A DNA stretch of 59,658 bases from Polyangiaceae bacterium (lineage in GTDB: Bacteria; Myxococcota_A; Polyangia; Polyangiales; Polyangiaceae), in NCBI GenBank assembly GCA_025936115.1, contig JAICTZ010000045.1, positions 1 to 59,658 on the forward strand, given 5' to 3'. Under the pieces are notes generated by a model, which saw only the letters and a program-made list of their open reading frames with translations, was not told where the DNA came from and did not search any database. How positions within the stretch are numbered: position 1 is the first letter of the stretch; each line of letters starts with the position of its first letter. Below, in pieces: positions 7,248-15,777 of the stretch. A program made the position numbers and the translations under genes.

Positions 7248-7772
7248 CTAAAACGCGAGCCGTCCGGCGAAACCGCCGCGCACGAACCCACCGGAACCCG
7301 AGCGCGTGCCGGAGCCCGGCGCGAGTGCGGAGCCCGGCGCGACAGCGGTGAGCTGCTTGAAGCCGCCGGCCAGGTAAAGCCAAGTGTCGGGAACGCTCGG
7401 ACCGACGGCCCCGAGAGCGAAGCGGGATTCGACGCCGCTCACCCGCTCGAGCATCGGTTGACAGAGCGAGCTGCAATCGAGCTCGAGGGCTGGCGTCACA
7501 CTCGCGAAGCTGTGCAAGCCGAAGCGCCCCTTCTCGATCCAGGTCGCATCGAGTGAAAACGTCGGCAAGCCGAGGTGCTCGTAACCCGGAACGCTGACCG
7601 AGCTGAACGAAAGCACGAGCGGTCGAACGCCCGGCGGCTCGAGCACGAGGTGCGGAATGGTCGTCGTGAGCGGCACGCTCGTCGTCGTCTTCGAAACGGG
7701 ATCGGCTTGCGCCTGAGGTGTCACCACGACGAGAGCTAGCCCGCCAAGTGCGCTCACGCCTCGACTCCACAT
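7248..7772 (-). CDS. Exported hypothetical protein
   Basis: A 174-residue protein with a likely Sec signal peptide (VSALGGLALVVVTPQAQA followed by a cleavage-like ADP). The rest is rich in Val, Ser, Pro and Leu, has two cysteines in DCSSLCQP that could form a disulfide, and ends with RGGFAGRLAF, a terminal Phe as in many outer-membrane barrels. The alternating strand pattern would suit a small barrel, but I do not recognise the family. A competing frame over the same bases is Arg/Ala-rich and looks like a shadow. Confidence 0.6.
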   Translation of the reverse strand: MWSRGVSALGGLALVVVTPQAQADPVSKTTTSVPLTTTIPHLVLEPPGVRPLVLSFSSVSVPGYEHLGLPTFSLDATWIEKGRFGLHSFASVTPALELDCSSLCQPMLERVSGVESRFALGAVGPSVPDTWLYLAGGFKQLTAVAPGSALAPGSGTRSGSGGFVRGGFAGRLAF

Positions 7773-7893
7773 GCGCCAAGTTTACTCCCCGGCGCCGCGC
7801 GGGCGAGCTCCCTCTGCCTGGCGAGGCTCACGAAGCGCGCGCATCCTTTTGCCCGGCTCGGTCGTCTTCGGATGGACAGCCTGGAGGCAAGCC

Positions 7894-8232
7894 ATGAGAA
7901 CGGTGCTCGTTCGCTACAAAACCAAAGAAGATCAAGCAGTAGCCAATGCGGCGCTCGTGCGCGCCGTCTTCGATGAGCTCGCGGCCAAGGTGCCGGGCGG
8001 CTTTCACTACGTGACGCTCCGGCTGGCCGACGGCGTCACCTTCGTGCACCTGGCCACGATGGAGGGTGCAACGCCGCTGCAGTCCCTGCCGGCATTTCAG
8101 CGGTTCCAGGAGGACATTCGCGCGCGCTGCGTGGAGCCGCCGGTGCTGAGCGAAGCGACGGTGGTCGGTTCGTACGGGTTGTCGGCGTTCGTGGACGGCG
8201 GCAAGCTGCCGCGCGCCGAAGCCAAGCCGTGA
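7894..8232 (+). CDS. ABM-like dimeric alpha/beta-barrel protein
   Basis: A 112-residue cytoplasmic protein from ATG 7894, with GGAGG at 7883-7887. The pattern TVLVRYKTKEDQAVANAAL, GGFHYVTLRLADGVTFVHLAT and QRFQEDIRARC resembles the antibiotic-biosynthesis-monooxygenase/dimeric ferredoxin-like barrel group, in which small proteins oxidise or bind small organic molecules. It ends 22 bp before an ECF sigma factor gene. Small barrel-type proteins of this sort commonly sit next to ECF sigma factors that carry a C-terminal SnoaL-like domain, so the pair is probably one regulatory unit. The exact substrate is unknown. Confidence 0.7.
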   Translation: MRTVLVRYKTKEDQAVANAALVRAVFDELAAKVPGGFHYVTLRLADGVTFVHLATMEGATPLQSLPAFQRFQEDIRARCVEPPVLSEATVVGSYGLSAFVDGGKLPRAEAKP

Positions 8233-8254
8233 ATCGAGAAGCGAGCTTTCCAGC

Positions 8255-9124
8255 GTGACCGAGCCCCCGCCAGCGTTCGTCGCCGCACGCGAGGAGTTTC
8301 TCGCCATGGTCGCGGACGTGCGACCGGAGCTTCACCGCTATGCGGCGCGTCTCACGGGCTCGGTCATCGACGGCGAAGACATCGTTCAGGACACGCTCGC
8401 CAAGGCCCTGTACGCGCTGAGCCAAGCCGCCGAGGTGCCGGCGCTCAGGCCGTGGCTCTTTCGGATCGCTCACAACGCCGCGCTCGACTTCTTGAAGAGT
8501 CACGGCCGAAAATACGCCACGAGCGACGCCGAGCTCGAGCACATCGCGGCGGAGGACGACGCGCCCGATCCGCTCGTCGTGCGCGCCGCGCTTGCGCGCT
8601 TCCTGACGCTGCCGGTCCCGCAGCGGAGCGCCGTGATCCTGAAGGACGTGCTCGGCCATTCGCTCGAGGAGACCGCCGAGACCATGGCAACCAGCGTCAT
8701 CGCCGTCAAAGCCCTGTTGTCGCGCGGGCGCGCCAAGCTCCGCGAGCCGGATCGAACGACCGCCCCGGCGCCGGTTGACGCCCGTGCCGAGGTCGAACGG
8801 TACGTGAGCTGCTTCAACGCGCGGGATTGGGACGGCGTGCGTGCGCTCGTGAGCGACGATTGCCGGCTCGATCTAGTTTCGAAGTCGCAGCGTCGCGGCA
8901 AACAGGTGGGCTTCTACTTTGCGCGCTACGAGAAGGAGAACCTGAGCGCGCGGCTCGTGCGGCTCGAGGGACGGCTGGCGCTCGCCGTCTACGTGGCAGG
9001 CGCGCAAATCCCGGCGTATTTCATCGTGCTCGAATTCGCGGACGGCCGCGTTCGGCTGATTCGCGATTACCGTTACGTGCCGTACATCGTGAACGACGCG
9101 GAGTTCGAGCTCGTCGGGGATTGA
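8255..9124 (+). CDS. ECF sigma factor with C-terminal SnoaL-like domain
   Basis: A 289-residue sigma-70-family regulator starting at GTG 8255. Region 2 includes DGEDIVQDTLAKALYAL and the following WLFRIAHNAALDFL. Region 4 includes LPVPQRSAVILKDVLGHS and the helix-turn-helix around TAETMATSVIAVKALLSRG. After residue ~175 an extra NTF2/SnoaL-like domain begins (VERYVSCFNARDWDGVRALV). In sigma factors with this layout the extra domain modulates activity directly in place of a separate anti-sigma factor, and indeed none is encoded next to it. The upstream ABM-like gene is the likely partner. The gene ends 14 bp from the convergent TPP enzyme gene. Confidence 0.88.
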   Translation: MTEPPPAFVAAREEFLAMVADVRPELHRYAARLTGSVIDGEDIVQDTLAKALYALSQAAEVPALRPWLFRIAHNAALDFLKSHGRKYATSDAELEHIAAEDDAPDPLVVRAALARFLTLPVPQRSAVILKDVLGHSLEETAETMATSVIAVKALLSRGRAKLREPDRTTAPAPVDARAEVERYVSCFNARDWDGVRALVSDDCRLDLVSKSQRRGKQVGFYFARYEKENLSARLVRLEGRLALAVYVAGAQIPAYFIVLEFADGRVRLIRDYRYVPYIVNDAEFELVGD

Positions 9125-9138
9125 GACGCGCGCGGCAC

Positions 9139-10935
9139 TCAATCCTTCTTGTCCGGCGTGAGCGCCGCCACCATGCCCTTGACCGCTTGTTTGATGATCC
9201 CCGCTTCGCTCGGATCGCCGCGCAGGATCGTCTCCGTGAAGTGTTTGGCCTGCTGCAGCGTGATGTGAGGGGGCAACGTAGGTGTATCCGGATCGGTGAT
9301 GGCTTCGAGGATGACGGGCCGATCGCTCGAGAGCGCGCGATCCCAGGCATCGCCGAGCTCCTCCGGCTTTTCGACGCGGATGCCGCGTAAGCCGATCGAC
9401 TCGGCGAACGAAGCGTACGGGAAGTCCGGCAGCTCCTGGCTCGCGAGGAAGCGGACGTCGCCCATCATGACCCGCTGTTCCCACGTCACCATGTTGAGGT
9501 CACGGTTGTTCAGGACCAGCGTGATCCAGCGCGGGTCGGACCACTCCTTCCAATACTTCGCGACCGTGATGCAGGAGTTCAGTCCGTTCATCTGCATCGC
9601 GCCGTCGCCCGTGAGCGCGATGCAGACGCGATCGGGGAAGCAGAATTTGGCGCCCAGCGCGTACGGAACGGCCGCGCCCATGGTCGCGAGGTTGCCGCTG
9701 CCGCTCGCCATCATCCCGGGCCGCAGCTTGAGGTCGCGCGCGTACCAATTGGCGGCCGTGCCGCTGTCGGCCGCGAGAATACAGCCGTCCGGCAGCTTCG
9801 GGCTGAGCTCGCGAAAGACGCGCTCGGGATTCAAGAGTCCCGCATTGCCGTCCGTCAGGGCGCGGGTCTCGACCACCCGCCACCACTCCTCGACGTTGGC
9901 GATGATGCGCTCTTGCCAGTCGCGCGCGTGCTTGCGGTAGAGGAGCGGGATCAGCGCGGCGAGCGTTTGCTTCGCGTCACCCTTGAGGTTCACGTCCATC
10001 GGATAGCGCAAGCTCAAGAGGCGTCCGTCGATATCGATCTGGACGCCACGCGCGTGCCCGACCTTCGGGTAGAACTCGGCGTACGGGAAGCTGCTGCCGA
10101 TGACGAGCAGCGTGTCGCAGTCCTGCATCAGGTCCCAGCTCGGCTTGGTGCCCAAGAGACCGATGTGCCCCGTGCAATAGGCGACGGCCTCCGGCACGAC
10201 TGCCTTGCCGAGCCAGCTCTTGGCGATGCCCGCGCCGAGGAGCTCCGCGACCTCGAGCACCTCGGCGCTCGCCGCGAGCGCGCCGGCCCCGACGAGCATC
10301 GCGACGCGTTCGCCGTCGTTCAGGATCTTGGCAGCCGCTTCGAGATCGGCCGCGTGCGGGATCATGTACGGCTCGGGGCAGCCGATGCCCGTGAGCGCGT
10401 GATCGTGGCGCTGCGGCGGATCAGCGACGGCTTTTTCCTCCTGGATGTCCTTGGGGAAGATCACGCACGTGACGGTGCGCTGATCGAGCGCGATGCGGAT
10501 AGCCCGATCGATGGCGTGGCGCGCGGCGGTGGGGCTCGCGACCGTGACGCAGTATTCGCTCGCGACGTCCTTGAACAACGCCTGCAGATCGACTTCTTGT
10601 TGGTATTGGCTGCCGAGCGCGGTCGTGGCCGATTGACCGACGATGGCGACGACGGGCTGATGATCGAGCTTCGCGTCGTAAAGGCCGTTCAATAGGTGAA
10701 TCGCGCCGGGCCCGCTCGTGGCGAGGCAGACTCCGACGGTTTTGCTGAATTTGGCGTGCGCACAAGCGAGGAAGGCGGCGAGCTCCTCGTGCCGTGCCTG
10801 GATGAAGCGCGGCTTGTCGCCGTTCTTGCGCAGGCCGGAGAGGAGCCCGTTGATGCCGTCTCCCGGGTACCCGTAAATCCGCTCGACGCCCCAAGCGACG
10901 AGGCGCTCTGCGACGAACTCTCCTACGGTGCTCAT
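9139..10935 (-). CDS. Pyruvate-oxidase-like TPP-dependent enzyme
   Basis: A 598-residue member of the acetolactate synthase/pyruvate oxidase superfamily. The N-terminal TPP (Pyr) domain has GYPGDGINGLL and the catalytic Glu region ARHEELAAF, then CLATSGPGAIHLLNGL. A central FAD/nucleotide-type domain follows (~190-340), and the C-terminal PP domain has the TPP-Mg motif in ALTGDGAMQMNGL with NNRDLN. ATG 10935 is chosen because the family begins with a Met-x-x-VGEFVAERL-like helix; the open frame extends to 11097 with no homology. PoxB-type enzymes oxidise pyruvate to acetate plus CO2 (or acetyl-P) using a quinone or O2. Acetolactate synthase activity cannot be excluded, but there is no small subunit gene nearby. 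It is divergent from the glucoamylase gene across ~280 bp that may hold both promoters. Confidence 0.83.
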   Translation of the reverse strand: MSTVGEFVAERLVAWGVERIYGYPGDGINGLLSGLRKNGDKPRFIQARHEELAAFLACAHAKFSKTVGVCLATSGPGAIHLLNGLYDAKLDHQPVVAIVGQSATTALGSQYQQEVDLQALFKDVASEYCVTVASPTAARHAIDRAIRIALDQRTVTCVIFPKDIQEEKAVADPPQRHDHALTGIGCPEPYMIPHAADLEAAAKILNDGERVAMLVGAGALAASAEVLEVAELLGAGIAKSWLGKAVVPEAVAYCTGHIGLLGTKPSWDLMQDCDTLLVIGSSFPYAEFYPKVGHARGVQIDIDGRLLSLRYPMDVNLKGDAKQTLAALIPLLYRKHARDWQERIIANVEEWWRVVETRALTDGNAGLLNPERVFRELSPKLPDGCILAADSGTAANWYARDLKLRPGMMASGSGNLATMGAAVPYALGAKFCFPDRVCIALTGDGAMQMNGLNSCITVAKYWKEWSDPRWITLVLNNRDLNMVTWEQRVMMGDVRFLASQELPDFPYASFAESIGLRGIRVEKPEELGDAWDRALSSDRPVILEAITDPDTPTLPPHITLQQAKHFTETILRGDPSEAGIIKQAVKGMVAALTPDKKD

Positions 10936-11216
10936 GCGTGCACCCGCTTCGTACAGAAAAGCATCAGCGGGCAGAAAACTTGCTCGGAATGGGCCATCGC
11001 GCGCGGGAGATGCAAGAGGTGGTTCAACGCAAGCAGCGCCAGATCTCACGCAGCCGGGCGCGCGCGGGTCGTGCTGCTGCATTCGCATTCGCCTCACCGG
11101 GGCGATCAGGTCGCCTCAATTGCGCCCGCAAGCGCTGCTCGCCTCGCACGAAGCTCCGACGCGTGGACGCATGCCCGTGACGGTACGCACGTTGCTTCGT
11201 GACTAGCGGCGACGCT

Positions 11217-13616
11217 ATGGAAGCGCCAGGCAAACCGGGCGCCGCGCCCCACTGGACCACGGGACGAAAATCTGCCGTTGGGACGGCTCGCGCGGCGGCA
11301 AGTCACGTCTGGTTCACGGTCGAACGCGGCATCTTGAGTGAAGTGTACTATCCGCGCCTCGACCAGCCCGCCATTCGCGATCTCGGCCTTCTGGTCAGCG
11401 ACGGCGAGGGGTTCTTTTCGGAGGAGAAGACCGACGCCGACTCCACGGTGCGTTGGCTGGCGGACGGTATTCCGGCGTTCCACGTCGAGAACGTCTGTCG
11501 TTCCGGGCGCTACGTCGTCAAAAAGACGATCGTCACGGATCCCGAGCGCCACGTGTTGCTCCAAAAGACGTGCTTTTCCCCGAAAGCGGCAGCTCCGCGC
11601 CGCCATCACGTCTACGCGTTGCTCGCGCCGCACCTCGGTAACTCGGGGGCGGGCAACGACGCACGTGTCGGCGATTACGACGGCGTCGCCATGCTCCTCG
11701 CCGAGCGTCCGGGCTACGGGCTCGCGCTCGCGTGCTCGGCGCCGTGGTTGCGCCGGTCCGCGGGCTACGTCGGCGCCTCGGACGGCTGGCAGGACGTCCA
11801 TGCCCACGGTCGCATGACGTGGCAGTACGAAGCGGCAACGGCCGGCAACGTGGCGCTCATCGGTGAAATCGAATTCGTCGATGACGTGCCGTTCGTGCTC
11901 GCGCTCGGTTTCGGACGCAACGCGAACGAAGCGGCTCAGCGCGCGCGCCTCAGCTTGGCGCACGGCTTCGACTCCGCGCTCGCCACGTACAGCGAACAGT
12001 GGTCGCTATGGCAGCGGTCGCTGCGCTCGTTCTCGTCCTCCTCGACCGGCTGCGAAGAGGCGTACCGCGCGAGCGCCACGGTGCTCGCTATGCACGAATC
12101 CAAGGACTTTCCCGGGGCGACCGTCGCGAGTCTCTCGGTGCCCTGGGGCGAGATCCGCGGCGGCGATAACCTCGCTGGTTATCATGTCATGTGGCCGCGC
12201 GACACGTACGAGGCCGCGAGCGGGCTGCTTGCCCTCGGAGCGACGGCCGAAATCGCGCGTGCGCTCGATTTTTGCGCGTCGACGCAGCTCGCCGATGGCA
12301 GTTGGCCGCAGAACATGTGGCTCGACGGGACAGCTTTCGGCTCGGGCCTCCAGCTCGACGAGGTGGCGTGCCCGATCTTGCTGTTCGCTCTCGCGAGGCG
12401 CCACGAGCGGCTCCCTGCCGAGGACGTGAAGCGCCTCTGGCCGATGTTGCGCAAAGCAGCCGCGTTCATGCTGCGACGAGGTCCCGTCTCTCCGGAAGAC
12501 CGCTGGGAGGACGCACCCGGGATGAGTCCGTTCACGCTCGGCTGCGTGATCGCCGCGCTCCTCATCGTGGCCGACCTGGCTGACGAGCACGACGAACCGC
12601 AGCTAGGGCGGCTCTTCCGCGAGACTGCCGACGATTACTACGCTTTCATCGACGACTGGCTCTACGCCGAGGGCACGCCGCTCGCGCGTGAGCTCGGCAT
12701 CGATGGCTACTACGTACGTATCGCGCCCCCCGCGATCTTGGCGGGCGACGTGCCGCTCAGCCGAACGACCGTGCCGGTCACGAGCCGTGGCGCCGGCGCG
12801 AAGTTCGCCGCCGACTCCATCGTCAGCGTCGACGCGCTCGCGCTCGTTCGCTTCGGATTGAGACGAGCGGACGACCCGCGCGTTTTGAACACGTTGCGAG
12901 CCATCGACGCGCTCTTGCGGGTCGAGACGCCGCTCGGCCCGTGCTGGCGCCGCTACACCGAGGACGGTTACGGCGAGCGCGCGGACGGCGCACCCTTCGA
13001 CGGCAGTGGAATCGGCAGAGCGTGGCCCTTGCTCGTGGGGGAGCGCGCGCACTTCGAGCTCGCGCGAGGCAATCTCGCCGAGGCTCGCCGACTGCTGGAG
13101 GTCATGCAGCGGCTCGGCGGCGCCACGCACCTCTTACCCGAACAGGTTTGGGACGCGCCCGCCATTCCCGCGCGAAACCTATTCCCCGGCGCGCCCACCG
13201 CTTCGGCTTGTCCCTTGGTGTGGGCTCATGCCGAGCACGTGAAGCTCTTGCGCTCGCTCGCCGACGGCGCCGTCTTCGACTCGCCGTCGGAAACGCGGCA
13301 GCGGTACCTCGCGGGGGCCGCTCGGCCGGCGCACGCGACGTGGCGCTTCGAGCGTCCACTTCGCCGCCTGCGACCGTCCGCGATTCTGCGCATCGAAACG
13401 CCAGCCCGCGCGACGGTGCGTTGGTCGGACGACGATTGGCGCAGCGTCCGGGACGCGGACGCCGTGGACACGGGGATCGGTCTCTTCGTGACGGACCTGC
13501 CGACCGCGAGGCTCGAGGTTGGCCGGGTCGTCCGTTTCACGTTCTTCTGGCCAGATAGCGCCCGCTGGGAGGGCCGAGACTTCCAGGTCGAGGTCGGTCA
13601 TCGCGATCGGAGTTGA
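11217..13616 (+). CDS. GH15 glucoamylase/glucodextranase-like enzyme
   Basis: A ~799-residue glycoside hydrolase family 15 enzyme, expected to release glucose from the non-reducing ends of starch- or glycogen-like glucans. The layout is an N-terminal beta domain (~1-260, with GILSEVYYPRLDQPAIRD), a catalytic alpha/alpha barrel with the signature MWPRDTYEAASG, a QLDE segment carrying the probable general acid, and GRAWPLLVGERAHFEL carrying the probable general base. A C-terminal glucodextranase-like beta domain follows from ~680. No signal peptide is visible, suggesting a cytoplasmic role on storage glucan. ATG 11217 is preferred over GTG 11199; neither has a strong ribosome site. It is followed after 5 bp by the enolase-superfamily gene. 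Confidence 0.88.
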   Translation: MEAPGKPGAAPHWTTGRKSAVGTARAAASHVWFTVERGILSEVYYPRLDQPAIRDLGLLVSDGEGFFSEEKTDADSTVRWLADGIPAFHVENVCRSGRYVVKKTIVTDPERHVLLQKTCFSPKAAAPRRHHVYALLAPHLGNSGAGNDARVGDYDGVAMLLAERPGYGLALACSAPWLRRSAGYVGASDGWQDVHAHGRMTWQYEAATAGNVALIGEIEFVDDVPFVLALGFGRNANEAAQRARLSLAHGFDSALATYSEQWSLWQRSLRSFSSSSTGCEEAYRASATVLAMHESKDFPGATVASLSVPWGEIRGGDNLAGYHVMWPRDTYEAASGLLALGATAEIARALDFCASTQLADGSWPQNMWLDGTAFGSGLQLDEVACPILLFALARRHERLPAEDVKRLWPMLRKAAAFMLRRGPVSPEDRWEDAPGMSPFTLGCVIAALLIVADLADEHDEPQLGRLFRETADDYYAFIDDWLYAEGTPLARELGIDGYYVRIAPPAILAGDVPLSRTTVPVTSRGAGAKFAADSIVSVDALALVRFGLRRADDPRVLNTLRAIDALLRVETPLGPCWRRYTEDGYGERADGAPFDGSGIGRAWPLLVGERAHFELARGNLAEARRLLEVMQRLGGATHLLPEQVWDAPAIPARNLFPGAPTASACPLVWAHAEHVKLLRSLADGAVFDSPSETRQRYLAGAARPAHATWRFERPLRRLRPSAILRIETPARATVRWSDDDWRSVRDADAVDTGIGLFVTDLPTARLEVGRVVRFTFFWPDSARWEGRDFQVEVGHRDRS

Positions 13617-13621
13617 GCGTC

Positions 13622-14746
13622 ATGACACAGCCCAAGCGTACGGCGAGTATCGATACGATCAGCGTGAGCGCATTCTCAATGCCGACGGATATGCCGGAGG
13701 CCGACGGCACGTTCGAATGGCAGCGCACGGTGCTGGTGGCGGTCGAGCTCACGGCCGCAGGTGAACGAGGCTTCGGCTACACCTACGCCAACGAAGCCAC
13801 GGCCAAGCTCGTCGACAGCGACCTCGCTGAAATCGTACTCGGAGCGGACGCGTTCCGGATCCCGGCGCTCCGCGCGGCCATGCGCCGCAAAGTGAGAAAT
13901 CTGGGCTCCCGCGGCATCGCCGCCATGGCGATGTCGGCGGTCGATACGGCTCTCTGGGACTTGAAGGCGCGCGTGCTCGACGTGCCGCTCTTGGCGCTCC
14001 TCGGCGCGCGTCGCGAAGCGGTCGCGGCGTACGGCAGTGGCGGCTTCACGTCGTACTCGCTGCAAGAGCTCGAGCGGCAGCTGACGGACTTTGCCGCGCA
14101 AGGGCTCGCCAGCGTGAAGATGAAGGTCGGCAGCGAGCCGGCGCGCGATCCGGAGCGCGTCAGCGCCGCACGCGCGGCCATCGGTGACGCTGTCGAGCTG
14201 TTCGTCGACGCGAACGGCGCCTATTCGCAGAAGCTCGCGCTCGCGCTCGCCGAGCGTTTCGCGAGAGAGCGTGTGGTCTGGTTCGAGGAGCCGGTCTCCT
14301 CCGACGATCTCCCGGGCCTCCGCCTCTTGCGCGACCGCGCTCCGGCCGGAATGGACATCGCGGCGGGCGAGTACGGTTACGACAGCGGGTATTTCTCGCG
14401 CATGCTGGCTGAAGGCGCGGTCGACGTGCTGCAAGCCGACGCGACGCGCTGCGGCGGAGTGAGTGGCTTCTTGGAGGCGGCGACGCTGGCGGATGCGGCG
14501 GGCATGCCACTTTCGGCGCATTGCGCGCCGTCGCTTCACGCCGTGCTCGGCTGCGCCTGCGAGCGGGTGCGGCACGTCGAGTACTTCCACGATCACGCAC
14601 GCATCGAACGCGAGTGGTTCGACGGCGGTCTGACGCCCGAGGCCGGCAAGCTCGTGCCCGATCCCACGCGTCCTGGCCTCGGGTTCTCGCTCGACCGCGA
14701 GCGCGCCGCCTCGCACCGGATCGCTACGGCCTCGAAAGGCCGCTGA
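13622..14746 (+). CDS. Enolase-superfamily (mandelate racemase/MLE) enzyme
   Basis: A 374-residue enzyme with a capping domain (1-~120) and a barrel domain carrying the enolase-superfamily residues. These are the KxK pair in VKMKVG, metal ligands Asp in LFVDANGAY, Glu in WFEEP and Glu in AAGEYGYDS, and a His in SAHCAPSLH. It should abstract an alpha proton from a carboxylate, as in sugar-acid dehydration or racemisation; the substrate cannot be read from sequence. GGAG at 13609-13612 precedes ATG 13622. Its position 5 bp after the glucoamylase gene suggests one operon for sugar or sugar-acid use. It ends 3 bp from the convergent SDR gene. Confidence 0.85.
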   Translation: MTQPKRTASIDTISVSAFSMPTDMPEADGTFEWQRTVLVAVELTAAGERGFGYTYANEATAKLVDSDLAEIVLGADAFRIPALRAAMRRKVRNLGSRGIAAMAMSAVDTALWDLKARVLDVPLLALLGARREAVAAYGSGGFTSYSLQELERQLTDFAAQGLASVKMKVGSEPARDPERVSAARAAIGDAVELFVDANGAYSQKLALALAERFARERVVWFEEPVSSDDLPGLRLLRDRAPAGMDIAAGEYGYDSGYFSRMLAEGAVDVLQADATRCGGVSGFLEAATLADAAGMPLSAHCAPSLHAVLGCACERVRHVEYFHDHARIEREWFDGGLTPEAGKLVPDPTRPGLGFSLDRERAASHRIATASKGR

Positions 14747-14749
14747 CGC

Positions 14750-15766
14750 TCACGACCACCACGAGCGGGACGAACCGTTCGACAAGAGGCCCACGAGCGC
14801 CAGAGCGCCGGCCACCGTAGCGCCCCCGAGCAGCAAGCGGTGCTTGCTCGCCCAGAGCGCGGGGCTCGTGCTGGACGCTTGTGCGCCGAACTCGCCGTGC
14901 GCACCGAGATCGTTCGTGACCGGCTGCCAGAAGTTGTCGGGCTGCGCCGGATCTTTGCCTTCGGGTAACAGCGCCCCGTCCCAAGCGGTCCGCGCGAGGT
15001 ACCGATCGAGCAAGCCCGGGATCACCTTTTCACCGAGCGTCGCTTCGATCGTGGTGTAGCCGACCTTGAGCGAGCGACGCGCGTGCTCGAGCATGAACAG
15101 GATGGCGTCGGCTGCCACCTCGGGTTGGTAAATGCGGCCCGCTGGGCGGACCTTCTGCGGCATCTTGTTCTTCGTCCACGTAAACTGCGTCGTATTGAGC
15201 GCCGGCATGTGGACGCTCGACACCCGCACGCGGCTCTGCTCGTGCAAGAGCTCGCTCCGCACCGATTCGGTGAAGCCTTCGATAGCGTGCTTGCTCGCGC
15301 AATAGGCGCTTTGCAGGGGAATCGAGCGAAACGCCAGCGCCGAGCCCACCTGAATCACGACGCCACGGTCGCGCGGGCGCATGCGCTTGAGCGCCGCGTG
15401 CGTGCCGTACACATTGCCGAGGAAGGTGACCTCCACGACGTGCTTGAACTCGTCGGGCGTCATCTCGGAAAATTGGCTGTACATCGAGACCATGGCGTTG
15501 TTGACCCAGGCGTCGATGGGCCCGAGCTCGCGTTCGGTCGCCTCGGCGGCGGCCTCGACTTCTTCGGCGCGGCTCACGTCGGTCGGCAGGACGAGCGCGC
15601 GCCCGCCGCGCTCTTCGACGTCGCGTCGCGCGCCCTCCAAACCTTCGCGCCCGCGGGCGAGCAGCGCAAGCTTCGCTCCGCGTTGGGCGAGGAGCCGCGC
15701 AGTCGCGCGGCCGACGCCGCCGGACGCACCCGTAATCACGACCACCGTGTCTTTGCCGACGCGCAT
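14750..15766 (-). CDS. SDR oxidoreductase with C-terminal membrane anchor
   Basis: A 338-residue short-chain dehydrogenase. The NAD(P)-binding motif TGASGGVG is at residues 12-19, a WVNNAMVSM segment replaces the usual NNAG, and the catalytic pair is in SAYCASKHA. After the ~260-residue SDR core a tail continues, including LGEKVIPGLLDRYLARTAWD, and ends in a hydrophobic helix (LLLGGATVAGALALVGLL) plus a short SSRSWWS end, suggesting a tail-anchored enzyme. AGGAG lies 6 bp before ATG 15766, and the gene begins 11 bp after the FAD/Fe-S gene's stop, so they are one operon. Confidence 0.88.
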   Translation of the reverse strand: MRVGKDTVVVITGASGGVGRATARLLAQRGAKLALLARGREGLEGARRDVEERGGRALVLPTDVSRAEEVEAAAEATERELGPIDAWVNNAMVSMYSQFSEMTPDEFKHVVEVTFLGNVYGTHAALKRMRPRDRGVVIQVGSALAFRSIPLQSAYCASKHAIEGFTESVRSELLHEQSRVRVSSVHMPALNTTQFTWTKNKMPQKVRPAGRIYQPEVAADAILFMLEHARRSLKVGYTTIEATLGEKVIPGLLDRYLARTAWDGALLPEGKDPAQPDNFWQPVTNDLGAHGEFGAQASSTSPALWASKHRLLLGGATVAGALALVGLLSNGSSRSWWS

Positions 15767-15777
15767 CAGGTCTCCTT

